From: CBDFKB01 sp965248715
GTDB taxonomy: Bacteria > Pseudomonadota > Alphaproteobacteria > Rhizobiales > Rhizobiaceae
Length of the DNA: 64,000 nt
Direction of reading: 5' to 3'
Assembly: GCA_965248715.1 (NCBI GenBank)
Contig: CBDFKB010000008.1
Span: forward strand, 372,001-436,000
The translations under genes were made by a program, and so were the position numbers. This document shows, piece by piece, positions 7,563 to 16,359 of this stretch (position 1 is its first letter; each line of letters begins with the position of its first letter). The notes below the pieces were generated by a model, which made no database searches, had not been told where the DNA came from, and was given only the letters and a program-made list of their open reading frames with translations.

Positions 7563-9107
7563 ATGGCGCTTTCGGCGAAATTGCAGATACGGCAATCGCA
7601 ATCCTTAGCGATGACCCCGCAATTGATGCAGTCAATAAAACTACTGCAATTATCAAATCTCGAGCTATCTGCTTTCATTAACCAGGAAATGGAACGCAAC
7701 CCGTTGCTTGAGCTAGGCGATGTCGACGAATTTGGCATTTCAGTACCGGACCGGCGCGGCGATCAGCAGACCGCCAGCCAATCGCCGCAAGAAGATGGCC
7801 ATGCCCAGTCGCGTGACGGGTTGGGTGTCGAACTTGAAATCGATGCTAAGGCGATCGAGGGCAGGCTTGGCACCGATCTGTCCAACGTGTTCGAGGATGG
7901 AGGTACCGGCACCGCGAACCCCACCGGCGCTTCTACTACGATTGCCGGGCGCGACCGTATATCATCAAATACTGGTTCCGCCGGTCAGGCCGCCGACTAC
8001 GAGGCCTATGTTTCAAGCGAAGTCAGTTTGCGCGAACATCTGTCCAGCCAAGTGGCGCTGACACTTTTTGACCCGCGCCAATCGGTTATCGCTTCGGAGC
8101 TGGTCGATCATATCGATGATGACGGCTATTTGCGGGTTGAGATCGGCGAAATCGCTGCCGGCCTTGGTACGAACGAGGGTGCTGTAGAGGCAGTGCTGAA
8201 AAAACTGCAAGGATTTGACCCTAGCGGGGTGTTCGCGCGCGCGCTGCCGGAATGTTTGGCAATCCAACTTGGCGAACGCAATCGACTCGACCCGGCGATG
8301 CAGGCGATGTTGAAAAACCTCGATCTGCTGGCGAAACGCGATTTCGACACCCTGCGCACATTGTGTGGCGTCGAGCGCGAAGATCTGGCCGACATGTTGG
8401 AAGAAATTCAGGCGCTCGATCCGCGCCCGGGCAGTGCGTTTGGCAATGCGCCGATCATGCCGATCGCCCCCGATGTGGTGGTATCCGAGCGCAAAGACGG
8501 CGGTTGGGCAATTGAGCTCAATTCGGAAAACCTGCCTAAAGTACTGGTAAATCGCAGCTATTATGCGACTGTATCGAAGTCACCAATGCGCGATGACGAA
8601 AAGAGTTTCCTGGTCGACTGTCTGCAAAATGCCAATTGGCTGGTTCGCAGCCTTGATCAGCGGGCGCAGACGATTTTGAAAGTGGCGACTGAAATCGTGC
8701 GCCAACAAGATGGCTTCCTGGCCTATGGGGTCGACCATATGCGGCCATTGACCCTGCGTACGGTGGCCGATGCGATCAAGATGCACGAATCGACCGTCAG
8801 CCGGGTCACCGCCAACAAGTTCATGATGACCCCGCGCGGGTTATTTGAACTTAAATATTTCTTCACCCCGGCGCTTGCCGCCGGCGACGGTACCGAGCAC
8901 TCGACCGAGGCGGTACGCCACCGCATTCGCAAGTTGATTGAGGCCGAAGAGCCCGACACGGTCTATTCGGATGATGCGCTGGTCGAGGAATTGGCCGATG
9001 ACGGGATCAAGGTCGCCCGCCGCACGGTGGCAAAATATCGTGAGGCGATGCGCATTCCCTCGTCGATCATCCGCCGCCGCGAAAAGCGCGCCACGATGGT
9101 GCACTGA
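7563..9107 (+). CDS. rpoN: RNA polymerase sigma-54 factor RpoN
   Basis: Sigma-54 directs RNA polymerase to -24/-12 promoters and needs an AAA+ activator. The 514-residue protein has the glutamine-rich region I (LQIRQSQSLAMTPQLMQSIK), an acidic region II, the core-binding and HTH regions of region III, and the C-terminal RpoN box in ARRTVAKYR. The ATG at 7563 starts directly on the conserved MALSAKLQIRQ. It stands in the standard alphaproteobacterial order lptB - rpoN - hpf - ptsN, which links nitrogen control with the PTS-Ntr branch. A matching sigma-54 promoter is present in this window at 14217. Confidence 0.95.
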   Translation: MALSAKLQIRQSQSLAMTPQLMQSIKLLQLSNLELSAFINQEMERNPLLELGDVDEFGISVPDRRGDQQTASQSPQEDGHAQSRDGLGVELEIDAKAIEGRLGTDLSNVFEDGGTGTANPTGASTTIAGRDRISSNTGSAGQAADYEAYVSSEVSLREHLSSQVALTLFDPRQSVIASELVDHIDDDGYLRVEIGEIAAGLGTNEGAVEAVLKKLQGFDPSGVFARALPECLAIQLGERNRLDPAMQAMLKNLDLLAKRDFDTLRTLCGVEREDLADMLEEIQALDPRPGSAFGNAPIMPIAPDVVVSERKDGGWAIELNSENLPKVLVNRSYYATVSKSPMRDDEKSFLVDCLQNANWLVRSLDQRAQTILKVATEIVRQQDGFLAYGVDHMRPLTLRTVADAIKMHESTVSRVTANKFMMTPRGLFELKYFFTPALAAGDGTEHSTEAVRHRIRKLIEAEEPDTVYSDDALVEELADDGIKVARRTVAKYREAMRIPSSIIRRREKRATMVH

Positions 9108-9345
9108 TGCAGCCGGCGCCGCGCCAATGGCCTTCGGGCCGGCTAGCAGCCTGGTTTCAATCCGCCGAAAGCCGTCAATTCACCTTGACAAGCGCCAGGT
9201 CTGGCACCTATTTGATGCCCGCTTCATCCACAGCCCGGGCGCGCCAATACGCTTCCTACTGTGCAAACCACGAGCAACGGCTTACAATCATTGTGCCGGC
9301 GCTTAGCCACATTGTGTTTCAAGAAACCGGTTACGAGGATTGTCC

Positions 9346-9924
9346 ATGAGCCTACGAATATCGGGCAAGAACATGGATGTTGGAGATACGCTGCGACAGC
9401 GCATCGAAGACACGATCGAAGAGGCAGTCGGTAAATATTTTGACGGTGGCTATGACGGTCGTATTACGGTCGAAAAGGAGGGTAACCGGTTCAACAGCGA
9501 TTGCGTGGTTCACCTCGACACTGGGGTGGTGCTAAGGGCGACCGCGACCAATCCGGACCCCCGGTCCAGTTTCGACCAGGCCGCCGAGCGGATCGAAAAG
9601 CGCCTAAGGCGTTATAAGCGTAAATTAAAGGATCATCACGCCGTCGCGCGCAGCGCGCGGGATGAGGACGTCTCCTACACGGTCATGCAGTCGCTGGAAA
9701 ACCTGGAAGAGGTAAGCGACGATTTCAACCCAACTGTGGTCGCGGAAACCACCATCAACATTCCGCTGATTACCGTGGCTGCGGCAGTCATGCGCCTCGA
9801 TATGGCCGACAATCCGGTAATTGTGTTCCGCAATGCGGGGTCGGATTTGATCAATGTGGTCTACCGGCGCAATGACGGCAATATCGGCTGGATCGATCCT
9901 TCCCGGGATAATGACGGCGAGTAA
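9346..9924 (+). CDS. hpf: Long-form ribosome hibernation promoting factor
   Basis: The 192-residue protein has the N-terminal ribosome-binding S30AE domain (LRISGKNMDVGDTLRQRIED) and a C-terminal dimerisation domain beginning near residue 130 and ending GNIGWIDPSRD. This is the long form that pairs 70S ribosomes into 100S dimers in stationary phase. The ATG at 9346 is preceded by GAGGA at 9334-9338 and fits better than the TTG six bases upstream. It follows rpoN by 238 bp, and that gap contains no recognisable gene. Confidence 0.92.
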   Translation: MSLRISGKNMDVGDTLRQRIEDTIEEAVGKYFDGGYDGRITVEKEGNRFNSDCVVHLDTGVVLRATATNPDPRSSFDQAAERIEKRLRRYKRKLKDHHAVARSARDEDVSYTVMQSLENLEEVSDDFNPTVVAETTINIPLITVAAAVMRLDMADNPVIVFRNAGSDLINVVYRRNDGNIGWIDPSRDNDGE

Positions 9925-9963
9925 TCGGCAAGCCGGTATTACGCCTGGCTGGAGGGTGCAGAT

Positions 9964-10428
9964 ATGAGTTTGAGTGATCTTTTAAGCAAAGAGGCGTTGC
10001 TGTTTTCGGTTAAGGTCGGTTCCAAAAAGCAACTCCTGCAAGAATTGTCGGATAAGGCATCCGAGATTTCAGGGATTTCATCGCGGCAAATATTCGAAAC
10101 CCTGCTGCAGCGTGAGCGGCTGGGTTCGACTGCGGTGGGAAACGGCGTCGCCATTCCGCACGGCAAGCTGGAGCGATTGGAAACCATTGTCGGCATATTT
10201 GCCCGTCTGGAACATCCGGTGGAATTTGATGCGCCGGACGAACAGCCGGTGGATCTGGTGTTTCTATTGCTGGCCCCAGAGGGCGCTGGCGCAGATCATC
10301 TAAAGGCACTTTCGCGCATCGCCCGAGTGTTGCGCAATGAAGAAACCGCGCAACAATTGCGCGATGCCGAAGACCCGCAGGCGCTATTTGGCGTGTTGAC
10401 CGAAAACTCGGCCCGCGACGCGGCTTGA
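9964..10428 (+). CDS. ptsN: PTS IIA-like nitrogen regulatory protein PtsN
   Basis: PtsN (EIIA-Ntr) is the terminal phosphate acceptor of the nitrogen-type phosphotransferase chain. It regulates potassium and nitrogen responses rather than transporting sugar. The 154-residue domain shows the phosphorylated His66 in GNGVAIPHGKLE and the usual EIIA-2 fold strands LVFLLLAPEGAGADHLKAL. A GGAGGG lies just upstream of the start. It closes the lptB-rpoN-hpf-ptsN block and converges on a TauE-type gene across a repeat. Confidence 0.93.
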   Translation: MSLSDLLSKEALLFSVKVGSKKQLLQELSDKASEISGISSRQIFETLLQRERLGSTAVGNGVAIPHGKLERLETIVGIFARLEHPVEFDAPDEQPVDLVFLLLAPEGAGADHLKALSRIARVLRNEETAQQLRDAEDPQALFGVLTENSARDAA

Positions 10429-10430
10429 GT

Positions 10431-10585
10431 CTAGGGCGTGTCACCCAAAAGTGGGCACCGGTTTTGGGAAAATAACACGCAAAAACAATCAGATAGCGCG
10501 ACGAAGCTATTCCAACGCTTCGTGACAAGCGCTAGATCGTGTCACCCAAAAGTGAGGGCCGTTTTTGGAAAAATGAAAGACTCTA
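10431..10585 (+). repeat. RIME1-like element, one full copy and one partial copy
   Basis: A full copy runs from CTAG at 10431 to 10531 (101 bp) and retains both hairpins, with one mismatch in the outer stem (TAACACGC). A second copy starts at CTAG 10532 but keeps only about the first 45 bases. It runs into ATGAAAGACTCTA (10573-10585), which matches the terminus of the different element at 26357. This block fills the gap between the convergent ptsN and TauE genes, and its last CTA forms the TauE stop codon. Confidence 0.8.
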
Positions 10586-11326
10586 AACCCAAGCACGGAT
10601 GATTACGCCGCAGCCAAGCAAGATCAGCGCGATGAAGAACAGGCGCTCGAAGCGAGCTTCGCCAATCCGGCTGCGAACATTTTGGCCGATCACGATCCCG
10701 GCTAGGGCGGGTAACACTGAAAACGCCGATAACAGGCCGTATTCGGGCAATAATTGACCCGACAACGCCAAGGATACCGCAAGACCCGACGCGGAACCGA
10801 GGAACACCAGGCCCATCGCCTGCACTAATTCGTCCTTTGACAGGCCGAGCGCCTTTAAAAAGGCGACGCTTGGAAACGAAAACGCACCGGTCATGCCGGT
10901 CAACACCCCATTGGCGATGCCTGCAAACGGGGCGATCCATGCCTCCTGGCGCTCGCTCATCCGCATCGCTCCGGCCCAAAGCCCGTGGGCGCCATAGCCG
11001 ATTAGCATTACCCCAAGCGTGGTCGCTAAATATGCGGTTTCGGCGCGCGACAGCACCATCACGCCAAACCATGTGGTCACAAATGCCGGCAGCAGAAACG
11101 GCCAGATACGGCGCACCAGTTCCTTGGTTTTGCCGCCGGTAAATGCCTGCCAGATATTAGTGACCAGCGAAGGCAACAGCACCAACGAAATCGCCGGCTT
11201 TAGCCCAACGGTTGCTGTCAGCAATGCGACGGAGATTAATGGCAAGCCCATGCCGACCAAACCTTTGACCGCGCCGGCGAGCAGAAAAACCGCAAATATC
11301 AACGCGATGATCGCTAATTCCGGCAT
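10583..11326 (-). CDS. TauE/SafE-family sulfite exporter-like permease
   Basis: The 247-residue protein is almost entirely hydrophobic with about seven to eight helices. It has the family's glycine-rich first helix (LIFAVFLLAGAVKGLVGMGL) and the repeat-like GIANGVLTGMTGAFSFPSVAFL. TauE/SafE (DUF81) proteins export sulfite, sulfoacetate or other organic anions. The substrate here is unknown. The ATG at 11326 has GGGAG upstream and is preferred over the longer frame to 11371. It lies 17 bp from the PuuB-like gene and may be its distal operon partner. Its TAG stop is shared with a repeat terminus. Confidence 0.85.
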   Translation of the reverse strand: MPELAIIALIFAVFLLAGAVKGLVGMGLPLISVALLTATVGLKPAISLVLLPSLVTNIWQAFTGGKTKELVRRIWPFLLPAFVTTWFGVMVLSRAETAYLATTLGVMLIGYGAHGLWAGAMRMSERQEAWIAPFAGIANGVLTGMTGAFSFPSVAFLKALGLSKDELVQAMGLVFLGSASGLAVSLALSGQLLPEYGLLSAFSVLPALAGIVIGQNVRSRIGEARFERLFFIALILLGCGVIIRAWV

Positions 11327-11343
11327 GCTGAACTCCCGCCGCC

Positions 11344-12669
11344 CTATAGTCTGTCTCGCAACCCATACCAAAACATCGCCATTGCGAGCAGGGGTGCGCG
11401 CAATCGGCTGCCACCAGGAAATGCCCGGGTTGGCATTGATCCCATAACGTCAAATCGGGCCATCTGGCCGTCAATCGCTTCGGATAGAATTTGCCCAGCC
11501 ATGGTTGCCATCGCCACCCCGGAACCGGAATAGCCGGACGCGGAATAGACCCGATCCGAAATCCGTTGGATATGGGGCAGACGGGAGCCGGTAATCGCCA
11601 GGGTGCCGCCCCAACCATAGTCCAGCCGAATGTCTTTCAGCTGGGGAAATACCTGCAGCATATAGGGTCTTACAAACCCCTTAATGTCGGTTGGAAACCG
11701 GTAGCTGTAGCGTTCGCCGCCACCAAACAGCAGCCGGTAGTCGTCAGAAATCCGAAAGTAATTAACCACAAATCGGCTGTCAGCGACTGCGTAAGAATTG
11801 GTGATCAGCGCGTGGGCACCGTCTTCGCCCAGCGGCTCGCTGGCGACCATGAAATTATTGATCGGCATCACTTTGGCACCGACCGCCGGGTACAGGTCGC
11901 CAAGGCGAGCGTCGAGATAACCGTTGCAAGCAAGAATGGCGGTGTTGCAATCTACCCTGCCGGTGGCGGTGCTGACTGTCAGCCGGCCACCATCATCTTC
12001 GATATTGGTAACTTCGCTTTGTTCGTGAAATGTTACCCCGGCAGCGATAGCGGCCCGCATCAGGCCAAGCGCAAAATTGAGTGGATGCAAATGGCCACAG
12101 GCAATGTCGAGCGTACCGCCGTAATAGTGCGGTGAAGCGATTTCGGCGGCCATTTCATCGGCGCTCAAATGGCGGATGGTGTCATAGCCATAGGTGCGGT
12201 TTAGATGTTCAGCATACCATTTTGAATGAGTGTCGAAGCGCCGGCGGTGGTTGGCGTGGATAATGCCAGGCCGATAGCCGCAATCAATACGGTGCTTGTT
12301 GATCAATTCACGCACCAGGCTGGCGGCGTCGATGCCGATCTGGAACGCCTTTTTCGCGTCTTCGAGGCCAACCAGTTTTTCCAGCTGGTCTTGTTCGAGG
12401 CGCTGGCCGGAACCTACCTGGCCGCCATTGCGGCCTGAAGCCCCCCAACCGACCCGATGGGCGTCGACTACCACAATTCGGTAACCGCGTTCAGCCAGAT
12501 GTAGCGCGCTCGACAGGCCGGTAAAACCGGCGCCAACCACACAGATGTCAAAGCTATGACTGCCGGTCAGCGGCGGGTGTTCGATCATCCCGTTGGCAGT
12601 TGCCGCATAATAGGAGGCTGCATGCTGGCCGGGGGCGCCGTTGGCATATAGCAGGCGGCTTGTTTGCAT
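11344..12669 (-). CDS. FAD-dependent amine oxidoreductase, PuuB-like
   Basis: This 441-residue flavoprotein belongs to the DAO family. The Rossmann FAD motif is ICVVGAGFTGLSSALHLAE near residue 45, and the C terminus carries WGGTLAITGSRLPHIQR and GYSGSGVAMATMAG, typical of gamma-glutamylputrescine oxidoreductases and related amine oxidases. It should oxidise an amine to the aldehyde with release of H2O2 or ammonia. Its neighbours, a SpuC-type transaminase upstream and a polyamine binding protein divergent from it, support a role in putrescine or other polyamine breakdown. No PuuA-type glutamylating synthetase lies in the window, so the exact substrate is uncertain. The start is the ATG at 12669. 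Confidence 0.85.
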   Translation of the reverse strand: MQTSRLLYANGAPGQHAASYYAATANGMIEHPPLTGSHSFDICVVGAGFTGLSSALHLAERGYRIVVVDAHRVGWGASGRNGGQVGSGQRLEQDQLEKLVGLEDAKKAFQIGIDAASLVRELINKHRIDCGYRPGIIHANHRRRFDTHSKWYAEHLNRTYGYDTIRHLSADEMAAEIASPHYYGGTLDIACGHLHPLNFALGLMRAAIAAGVTFHEQSEVTNIEDDGGRLTVSTATGRVDCNTAILACNGYLDARLGDLYPAVGAKVMPINNFMVASEPLGEDGAHALITNSYAVADSRFVVNYFRISDDYRLLFGGGERYSYRFPTDIKGFVRPYMLQVFPQLKDIRLDYGWGGTLAITGSRLPHIQRISDRVYSASGYSGSGVAMATMAGQILSEAIDGQMARFDVMGSMPTRAFPGGSRLRAPLLAMAMFWYGLRDRL

Positions 12670-12732
12670 TATTTCGGCCAAGTCGCACAAAATATGCTTT
12701 CAAATTGTGCGCCGGGTGTCATGATATTGCCT

Positions 12733-14106
12733 CTACAACACCGCTTGCGCGGTGATGTCGAGCGCCCGCCAGGCCTTGTCAACCAGTTCGTCGATCTCTT
12801 GGTCGGTGATGACCAACGGTGGCGAAACCACCATGGTATCGCGCACTGCGCGCATGATCAGGCCGTTATCCAGGCAATTGCTCCGACACAACACCCCGGT
12901 TTCGCCAAGCGGGTCGAAGCGTCGGTGCGACGGTTTATCGGGAACCAGTTCCAACGCCCCGACCAGGCCAAGGCTGCGGGCCTCGCCGACCAGGCGATGC
13001 TCGCCAAGGGCGCGCCATTTTTCAGCAAACAACGGTGCGGTGTGGTTGGCGGTGCGCTCGACCAGATTTTCCTCTTCCATAATCGCGAGGTTTTCCAGCG
13101 CTGCCGTGCAACAGGCCGGATGGCCGGAATAGGTGTAGCCGTGGAAATATTCGCCGTAATCAAAGATTGTGGTTGCGATGTCGTCGCGAACCGCAACCGC
13201 GCCGATCGGCAGATAGCCCGATGACAGGCCCTTGGCCAAGGTCATCAAATCCGGTTCGATTTCAAGCCGGGTGCTGCCGAACCATGTGCCGAGCCGACCG
13301 AACCCACAGATCACCTCATCGGCGACCAGCAAGATTTCCCGTTCCCGGCAAATGCGTTGGATTTCCGGCCAATAAGTCTCAGGCGGGATGATCACACCGC
13401 CAGCGCCCTGCACTGGTTCGGCAAAGAACGCCGCCACCCGGTCTTGGCCGATTTCGTCAATTTTTTGCTCAAGCTGGCGTGCGCGCTCAAGACCGAATTG
13501 GTTTGGTTCCCGTTCGCCCCCTTCATCGAACCAATAGGGCTGGTCGATGTGGGCGATGTCGGGGATCAGCGGGCCGCCCTGGCCGTGCATCGCATCCATG
13601 CCACTGAGGCTGACACCAGCGTAGGTCGAGCCGTGATAGGCATTGCGGCGCGAAATCACCGCGGTCTTTTGCGGTTTTCCTGCGGCCTGCCAATAAGTGC
13701 GTACCGTGCGCAATGCGGTGTCGACAGCGTCCGAACCTGACCCACCGTAAAAAAACCGATTGAGCGTGCCGGGGGTAAGACCGGCGAGCTTTTGTGACAA
13801 TTGCAGCACCGGCGGATGGGTGGTCTGGAAAAACGTGTTGTAGTAGGCGAGATCTTTCATCTGCCGCGCCACCGCTTCGGCAATCCGTTCGCGGCCATAC
13901 CCGACATTGACACACCAAAGACCGGCCATGGCGTCGAGATATTGGTTGCCGTCGCTATCCCAGATATGCGACCCGCCGGCCCTGGTGATTACCCGCATCG
14001 CTTCTGGGGTCATTTGGTTGGTGTCGGTAAACGGATGCCAATGATGGGCCAGATCGCCTTTCTTCATCTCGTCGCTGGTCGGCAGATTGTGCAAAATAGA
14101 GGTCAT
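12733..14106 (-). CDS. Class III aminotransferase, putrescine/omega-amino acid:pyruvate type
   Basis: The 457-residue PLP enzyme shows the class III hallmarks: the N-terminal HHWHPFTDTNQM, FYGGSGSDAVDTALR for phosphate binding, the aspartate in LLVADEVICGFGRLG, and the PLP lysine in TLAKGLSSGYLPIGA near residue 290. Length and motifs fit the SpuC/omega-amino acid-pyruvate aminotransferase group, which moves the terminal amine of putrescine, cadaverine or beta-alanine to pyruvate. It precedes the PuuB-like oxidase on the same strand (63-bp gap) and is divergent from the polyamine binding protein. Together they form one catabolic module. Confidence 0.88.
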   Translation of the reverse strand: MTSILHNLPTSDEMKKGDLAHHWHPFTDTNQMTPEAMRVITRAGGSHIWDSDGNQYLDAMAGLWCVNVGYGRERIAEAVARQMKDLAYYNTFFQTTHPPVLQLSQKLAGLTPGTLNRFFYGGSGSDAVDTALRTVRTYWQAAGKPQKTAVISRRNAYHGSTYAGVSLSGMDAMHGQGGPLIPDIAHIDQPYWFDEGGEREPNQFGLERARQLEQKIDEIGQDRVAAFFAEPVQGAGGVIIPPETYWPEIQRICREREILLVADEVICGFGRLGTWFGSTRLEIEPDLMTLAKGLSSGYLPIGAVAVRDDIATTIFDYGEYFHGYTYSGHPACCTAALENLAIMEEENLVERTANHTAPLFAEKWRALGEHRLVGEARSLGLVGALELVPDKPSHRRFDPLGETGVLCRSNCLDNGLIMRAVRDTMVVSPPLVITDQEIDELVDKAWRALDITAQAVL

Positions 14107-14216
14107 TGTGGCGCCCGTTGCGGTTGGCTAAACAACCGCGATAGCAACACCGGGCGCCGGCCCGGTCAAGGATTTTGATTGCGGCACAGCGACCTTGGCA
14201 TCGCGGATCACTGTAT

Positions 14217-14232
14217 TGGCACTTTTCTTGCG
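14217..14232 (+). promoter_or_regulatory. Sigma-54 (-24/-12) promoter for the polyamine binding protein
   Basis: TGGCACTTTTCTTGCG matches the RpoN consensus TGGCAC-N5-TTGC exactly, with GG at 14218-14219 and GC at 14230-14231 separated by 10 bases. The predicted start of transcription is about 12 bases downstream, leaving a leader of about 70 bases before the ATG at 14313. This would place uptake under nitrogen control. An upstream activator site was not recognised. Confidence 0.75.
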
Positions 14233-14312
14233 CATGTCGAGCAGCTATATTCGTCTTTGGCCTGATGATTGGGCCTATTTGTCATTGGCGTTCGTGTGGA
14301 GGAAACTAGTAG

Positions 14313-15410
14313 ATGAACAATTTTTGGATTGCCGGCGCAACCGCCGCCGCTCTTGTGATCCCGGCCCAGTTGTCGGCGCAAGAAGAAAAGGTCGTAAACG
14401 TATATAATTGGTCGGACTACATTGCCGAAGATACCATCGACAAGTTCGAGGCGGAAACCGGTATCAAGGTCCGCTACACGGTATTTGATTCCAATGAAGT
14501 GCTGGATGGCAAAATGATGACCGGAAATTCCGGTTACGACATTGTGGTGCCGACCGGGGACTTCATGGCCAGGCAAATAACCGCCGGTGCATATATGAAT
14601 CTCGACAAGTCGAAACTGCCCAATCTGGCCAATATGGATGCGGACATCATGAAGAATGCCGAGGAACATGATCCCGGCAATGCCCATTCAATCATTTATA
14701 TGTGGGGCACCACCGGCATCGGCTATAACATCGATAAAGTGGCCGAGCGGCTAGGCGCCGACACGCCGGTCGACAGTTGGAGCCTGGTGTTTGATCCCGA
14801 GATTGCGGCGAAATTGGCCGACTGCGGCATTTCCTTCCTTGATGCACCGACCGAAATGATCCCGGCGGCGATGAACTATATCGGGATTGATCCGCGTTCG
14901 ACCGACGGTGAAAATTTCAAGAAAGGCGCGGAAGTGTTGAAAACCGTACGCCCGCATGTGCGTTATTATCATTCGTCGCGTTATATTAGTGACCTGGCCA
15001 ATGGTGACACTTGTGTCGCGGTCGGCTGGTCCGGCGACGTGTTTCAGGCGGCTGCCCGCGCCGAAGAAGCCGAAAACGGCGTCAATATCGGCTACATCAT
15101 TCCATCCGAGGGCGCACTGCAATGGTTCGACATGATGACCATTCCCACCGACGCACCGCACCCCGATAACGCCCACAAATTCATGAACTTCATTATGGAC
15201 GCGCAAATCACTGCCGACATCACCAATTATGTCTGGTATGCCAATGCTAACGCGGCCTCGATGCCGATGGTCGATGACGAAGTCAAAACCAATCCTGGCA
15301 TTTTTCCGACCGACGCGGCCAAGGAAAGATTGTGGGCCAATGTGGTTTACGGCGCCAAGGAAGATCGGGCTATCAACCGGCTCTGGACCAACGTAAAAAC
15401 CGGCCAGTAG
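14313..15410 (+). CDS. Periplasmic polyamine-binding protein (PotF/SpuD-like)
   Basis: The 365-residue protein has a signal peptide (cleavage near residue 22, QLSAQ) followed by the signature start of putrescine/spermidine binding proteins, VVNVYNWSDYIAEDTI. The family's YMWGTTGIGYN and VAVGWSGDVF motifs bind the ligand. It should capture putrescine-like polyamines for an ABC importer. No permease or ATPase genes are adjacent, so it is an orphan receptor or works with a transporter elsewhere. A strong GGAGGAA lies 8 bases before the ATG, and a sigma-54 promoter lies upstream. Confidence 0.9.
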   Translation: MNNFWIAGATAAALVIPAQLSAQEEKVVNVYNWSDYIAEDTIDKFEAETGIKVRYTVFDSNEVLDGKMMTGNSGYDIVVPTGDFMARQITAGAYMNLDKSKLPNLANMDADIMKNAEEHDPGNAHSIIYMWGTTGIGYNIDKVAERLGADTPVDSWSLVFDPEIAAKLADCGISFLDAPTEMIPAAMNYIGIDPRSTDGENFKKGAEVLKTVRPHVRYYHSSRYISDLANGDTCVAVGWSGDVFQAAARAEEAENGVNIGYIIPSEGALQWFDMMTIPTDAPHPDNAHKFMNFIMDAQITADITNYVWYANANAASMPMVDDEVKTNPGIFPTDAAKERLWANVVYGAKEDRAINRLWTNVKTGQ

Positions 15411-15429
15411 GAACCTAATTTAAAGTAGT

Positions 15430-15453
15430 GCGGGGGCGTCGATGCGCTCCCGC
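15430..15453 (+). terminator. Hairpin after the binding-protein gene
   Basis: GCGGGGGCG (15430-15438) pairs with CGCTCCCGC (15445-15453) around a 6-nt loop, with one G-U wobble. No U-run follows, so it is more likely a processing or mRNA-protection hairpin than a full terminator. Such hairpins often keep binding-protein mRNA more abundant than that of downstream genes. Confidence 0.45.
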
Positions 15454-15478
15454 CGCCAATGAAAAGGGTCCCTATTGG

Positions 15479-16183
15479 ATGAAAATCGGTGTGTTACAGG
15501 CTGGCAGGTTGCCAGCAGACCTGGTGCCGGAATTCGGCGATTATCAAGACATTTTCACGTCGCGGTTCGAACCACATGGCTTCGAACTTTCCAACTATTT
15601 GGTTGTCGACGGTCAATTTCCAACCGGTGTCGATGCCGAACAGGGATGGATCATCACTGGCTCGAGGCACGGAACCTATGAGCCCCATGATTGGATTCCG
15701 CCGCTGGAAAGGTTCATACGGGAGGCCAGGCGCGCCAACAAGGCGATGGTTGGTATCTGTTTTGGCCACCAGATAATGGCACAGGCGCTGGGTGGAACTG
15801 TGCAGAAAGCTGACCAGGGATGGGGCATTGGCAATCATGCATATACCCACTCCAATACCGCCGAAGCGATAAAATTGATCGCTTTGCACCAGGATCAAGT
15901 GGTGGAAAAACCGGCCGACACCGACATCTTTCTTGCCTCACAATTTTGCCCGATTGCTGGCTTGTGTTATGGGGATAATACAGTTTCGGTGCAGCCGCAT
16001 CCGGAATTCTCCGCATCGTTTACCCGGGCATTGATTGTCTCGCGACGCGGCAATGTGATGCCGGAAAATGCCGTCGATGCGGCGTTGGGCGACATTGACG
16101 CGGTAAACGATTCTGAGCGCATGATTGCGCGGCTTGGTTTGGTGTTGCGCGGCCAAGGATATGCAAGTCGCAGTGCCGCCTAA
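15479..16183 (+). CDS. Class I glutamine amidotransferase-like protein
   Basis: This 234-residue stand-alone class I amidotransferase domain has nucleophile Cys94 in VGICFGHQIM and the His/Glu pair H174 and E176 in VQPHPEF, so the full triad is present. It resembles the GMP synthase-type amidotransferase domains often found in polyamine or amino-acid utilisation clusters. There they may hydrolyse gamma-glutamyl compounds or act on an unidentified partner. It lies 68 bp after the polyamine-binding gene, across a hairpin, and is probably in the same transcript. The precise substrate is not evident. Confidence 0.82.
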   Translation: MKIGVLQAGRLPADLVPEFGDYQDIFTSRFEPHGFELSNYLVVDGQFPTGVDAEQGWIITGSRHGTYEPHDWIPPLERFIREARRANKAMVGICFGHQIMAQALGGTVQKADQGWGIGNHAYTHSNTAEAIKLIALHQDQVVEKPADTDIFLASQFCPIAGLCYGDNTVSVQPHPEFSASFTRALIVSRRGNVMPENAVDAALGDIDAVNDSERMIARLGLVLRGQGYASRSAA

Positions 16184-16359
16184 TTTGACCAGGGGCGGTC
16201 TAGCGGCGGTAAAGTCCGTAGCTGGCCATTGATCAATGTCGATGTTTGGCCGGTACAGGATTGATTGAGCCGCAGATTCGCGCTAGGCAACGCGCGGTAT
16301 CTTGCTGCAAATGGTGATTTCTTTTTTGCCGCAAACGCATTTATCACAGCGTCAAGACT

